Below the pieces are notes generated by a model. It saw only the letters and a list, made by a program, of their open reading frames with translations. It was not told the DNA's origin and did not search any database. Shown piece by piece: positions 6,476 to 8,489 of a DNA stretch of 8,489 nucleotides. The translations under genes and the position numbers were made by a program. The stretch is from positions 1 to 8,489 of the forward strand of contig QMMS01000198.1 of assembly GCA_003647375.1 (NCBI GenBank), in the 5' to 3' direction. How positions within the stretch are numbered: position 1 is the first letter of the stretch; each line of letters begins with the position of its first letter. Source of the stretch: Deltaproteobacteria bacterium. GTDB taxonomy: Bacteria; Desulfobacterota; Desulfobacteria; Desulfobacterales; B30-G6.

Positions 6476-7653
6476 TGCATTTCTTTCCCATAAACGTTTT
6501 GCAAGCCCGGTATTTCACTCTGCGCTCAACGGCAAAGGTTCTTGTGCTTTCCTTTCTCTTGATGGCCGGCTTATTTTCCAGTCCTCTTTTGGTGCAGCCC
6601 GAGGAGATCGACGCTCACAAAAAAGATATCGTATCGATTACAGAAAAAGAAACCAGGGTTATTTCGGAACTGGAAAACCTGAACTTTGGCCTCAATGATG
6701 CCAGGCAGACGGTTTTTCTTATTCAAAAAGACATCCTCAAGATAGATCAACGGATTAACGAAAACAGCCACAGATCCAAGGCGTTTTCAAAAAAAATAAT
6801 GAAAAATGAAAAATATGCCTCCCAACGCATCGTTGCCCTTTACAAATTGAATCAGCTCGGAAAATTCAACCTACTGGCCTCTACAGATTCGATTTATGAT
6901 TTTTTTCATCGAAAAATCGCATTGGAAAAGATCCTGTATCAGGATGAAATAGTTCTCGAAACGCTGCAGAAGAACCAGAATGAACTTTCTTTGGTTCGCC
7001 GGAATCTGGATGCACAAAAAAAGAAAAAAAATGCCCTCGAAAAACGATTGAATGTTAAAATTCAGGAGCTGACGCAGAAACGACAAAAAAGAACTCAGAT
7101 CTTGAAAAAAATTCGCAACCAAAAAGCGCTGACTCTGGCCGCGATTAAATCTTTGAAGCGATCAGCAGAGGCCTTGAACACAACCTTCAGCGATTTTAAA
7201 AAAGAAAACCCTGGAAAGCAACCCTATGCTGATTCGTCACCACATGCCTTTACAGATTTAAAGGGGTTGCTAATCATGCCGGTAAACGGTAAGATAGTCG
7301 AATTATTCGGACCTTATACAAACACGGAATTCAACCTCGTTAATTTCAGAAGCGGTATAAATATCCGCGCTGAAAGAGGGGAGCCCATACTCGCCGTATA
7401 CAAGGGTAGAACCCTTTATGCCAGCTGGTTCAAAGGTTATGGCAACATGATCATCATCGATCATGGAGATCACTATTACACCCTCTATGCGCATGCCGAA
7501 GAGCTTTTTAAGAAAAAAGGAGATCCCGTTGAAGCGGGGGAGGTTATCGCCACGGTCGGCGATACCGGTTCCATGGCAAAACCCGGTCTTCATTTCGAAG
7601 TCCGCTATCATGGCAAACCCATCGATCCGTCCCCTTGGATCAACAAGGGATAA
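6475..7653 (+). CDS. envC: EnvC-like murein hydrolase activator (coiled coil + degenerate LytM/M23 domain)
   Basis: Predicted periplasmic protein that couples FtsEX to a cell-wall amidase. It has 392 residues. A signal peptide or anchor lies at about 20-42 (VLVLSFLLMAGLFSSPLL). A long charged coiled coil spans about 45-245, rich in Lys, Glu and Gln, split by the non-coil segment YKLNQLGKFNLLASTDSIYDFFHRK. The LytM/M23 domain runs from about 264 to 388 and ends DPSPWINKG. The zinc site is broken. The HxGxD motif reads R292-S-G-I-N296. The HxH motif reads G371-L-H373, keeping one His, and H340 is also present. This fits EnvC, which is an inactive peptidase that activates amidases, rather than an active endopeptidase. 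The gene has no clear ribosome site (AT-rich TTTTTAAAAAACTA before the ATG) and begins inside the ftsX stop. The adjacent ftsEX genes strongly support its role. Confidence 0.88.
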   Translation: MHFFPINVLQARYFTLRSTAKVLVLSFLLMAGLFSSPLLVQPEEIDAHKKDIVSITEKETRVISELENLNFGLNDARQTVFLIQKDILKIDQRINENSHRSKAFSKKIMKNEKYASQRIVALYKLNQLGKFNLLASTDSIYDFFHRKIALEKILYQDEIVLETLQKNQNELSLVRRNLDAQKKKKNALEKRLNVKIQELTQKRQKRTQILKKIRNQKALTLAAIKSLKRSAEALNTTFSDFKKENPGKQPYADSSPHAFTDLKGLLIMPVNGKIVELFGPYTNTEFNLVNFRSGINIRAERGEPILAVYKGRTLYASWFKGYGNMIIIDHGDHYYTLYAHAEELFKKKGDPVEAGEVIATVGDTGSMAKPGLHFEVRYHGKPIDPSPWINKG

Positions 7654-7659
7654 AAGGAG
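7654..7659 (+). promoter_or_regulatory. Strong ribosome binding site for the S41 protease
   Basis: AAGGAG lies 5 nt before the ATG at 7665 and overlaps the end of the envC-like gene region. It is the strongest Shine-Dalgarno sequence among the five genes of this cluster and fixes the start of the protease. Confidence 0.75.
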
Positions 7660-7664
7660 TTGTA

Positions 7665-8489
7665 ATGACAGGTAACCGATATGGCCGCACCAAGTTGTGG
7701 CTCGTTCTTGTCGTGACCATTGTTTTCTCGACCGCGGGGGCAGGTTTTTATCACAGGCTCTCTGCTGATAGCGACGAAACATACAAGGGCTTGAAAATTT
7801 TTTCAGACGTTATTGAAATTATACAAAAAAACTATGTGGACCCTGTAGAACCAAAGGACCTCATAGAAAAAGCGATTCAGGGAATGGTCGGTAGCCTAGA
7901 CCCACACTCCGCTCTGCTTCCACCGGAAGCTTATGAGGAATTACGGATCGATACCGAGGGTAAATTTACAGGCATCGGTATCCATGTCACCATGCGGGAT
8001 AGTTTTGTCACGGTTGTTTCACCGATTGAGGGTACTCCGGCATACGAAGCCGGCGTCAAGGCAATGGACAAGATCGTGAAAGTCGACGGTGTGGTAACCT
8101 CCGAATTGAGAGATGCGGTTAAACGCATGAGAGGACCCAAGGGAACTACGGTTATTATTACGGTCGTCAGAGAGGCCGTGAAAAAACCGATTGAATTTAC
8201 ATTGGTCCGGGATGTTATTCCCATCGAAAGCGTTAAATCCGTCAGCATAGAACCTGGTTACGGGTACGTCCGGATTACAAATTTCAGGGATCAGACCACC
8301 GATGACGTTGCGGAGGCTCTGGAAAATTTCGAAAGCGGCGCCACTCCCTTAAAAGGGCTTGTCCTCGATTTAAGGGACAACCCGGGCGGCATACTTTCCC
8401 AGGCCATCTCCGTATCAGACCTTTTCATCGAAGAAGGAACCATTCTAACGATCAAAGGACGACTCGATAAGCACAACAATGTTTTTAAA
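7665..8489 (+). CDS. ctpA: S41-family carboxy-terminal processing protease (3' end outside window)
   Basis: Periplasmic or membrane-anchored serine protease of the Ctp/Prc family that trims or degrades envelope proteins. The frame is open for 275 codons to the window edge with no stop. The N-terminal signal/anchor is at about 11-27 (LWLVLVVTIVFSTAGAG). Next comes the helical IFSDVIEIIQKNYVDP, then LDPHSALLPPEAY (78-90), then a PDZ domain at about 97-170 (GIGIHVTMRDSFVTVVSP, GTPAYEAGV, DKIVKVDG). The start of the protease core is GYVRITNF and GLVLDLRDNPGG (231-242). The catalytic Ser/Lys part lies beyond the window, so activity cannot be judged. It follows the envC-like gene by 11 nt, with its own strong ribosome site. 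A Ctp next to EnvC-type genes suggests it processes a wall hydrolase or its regulator. Confidence 0.93.
   Translation, partial: MTGNRYGRTKLWLVLVVTIVFSTAGAGFYHRLSADSDETYKGLKIFSDVIEIIQKNYVDPVEPKDLIEKAIQGMVGSLDPHSALLPPEAYEELRIDTEGKFTGIGIHVTMRDSFVTVVSPIEGTPAYEAGVKAMDKIVKVDGVVTSELRDAVKRMRGPKGTTVIITVVREAVKKPIEFTLVRDVIPIESVKSVSIEPGYGYVRITNFRDQTTDDVAEALENFESGATPLKGLVLDLRDNPGGILSQAISVSDLFIEEGTILTIKGRLDKHNNVFK

Noticed and set aside
7303..7782. 159-codon minus-strand frame across the envC-like/ctp junction
   Set aside because: It is antisense to two well-supported genes whose conserved domains explain the region, and it lacks recognisable domains.

Overview
The window looks like chromosomal, mostly housekeeping DNA from a Gram-negative bacterium. 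The evidence is an outer-membrane TolC-family protein and an FtsEX/EnvC-type cell-wall module. Moderate GC, AT-rich spacers, the style of the proteins and the gene mix suggest a Desulfobacterota (Desulfobacterales-like) organism. That placement is inferred from general familiarity, not from a search.

Left part (1-2449, + strand): the C-terminal half of nadB (L-aspartate oxidase, NAD synthesis) runs in from outside the window. A 179-nt spacer follows, with a good sigma70-type promoter (TTGACA, 16-nt spacer, TATTTT). Next comes a two-gene unit: dnaJ (full-length type I J-protein) and, 12 nt later, queD (6-carboxytetrahydropterin synthase family, queuosine/deazapurine synthesis).

Middle (2450-3567): queD (+) and pyrE (-, orotate phosphoribosyltransferase) converge on a 285-nt spacer. 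Half of that spacer is a 143-bp imperfect palindrome beginning just after the queD stop, with a near-matching 7-bp direct repeat at its edges; it looks like a palindromic MITE/REP-like element. Between pyrE and the divergent gene at 3568 lies a 260-nt control region. It holds a minus-strand promoter candidate and a very strong intrinsic terminator (13-bp stem plus nine U) inside the pyrE leader, which suggests attenuation control of pyrE.

Right part (3568-8489, + strand): five tightly packed genes encode a TolC-family outer-membrane protein, FtsE, FtsX, an EnvC-like periplasmic coiled-coil/LytM activator, and an S41 carboxy-terminal processing protease. Junctions are a 4-nt overlap (ATGA), a 26-nt gap, a 1-nt overlap (TAATG) and an 11-nt gap with a strong Shine-Dalgarno sequence. 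The protease is open at the window edge, and its catalytic Ser/Lys region is not included. FtsE ATP hydrolysis is expected to move FtsX, which through the EnvC-like protein activates a peptidoglycan amidase at division. The protease probably trims a periplasmic wall protein. The coupling of a TolC-family gene directly to ftsE is the most interesting gene-level feature.

I see no CRISPR array, phage, toxin-antitoxin system, tRNA, rRNA or transposase gene. I found no clearly novel multi-gene system; the best leads are the palindromic element, the pyrE leader and the TolC-FtsEX-EnvC-Ctp arrangement.
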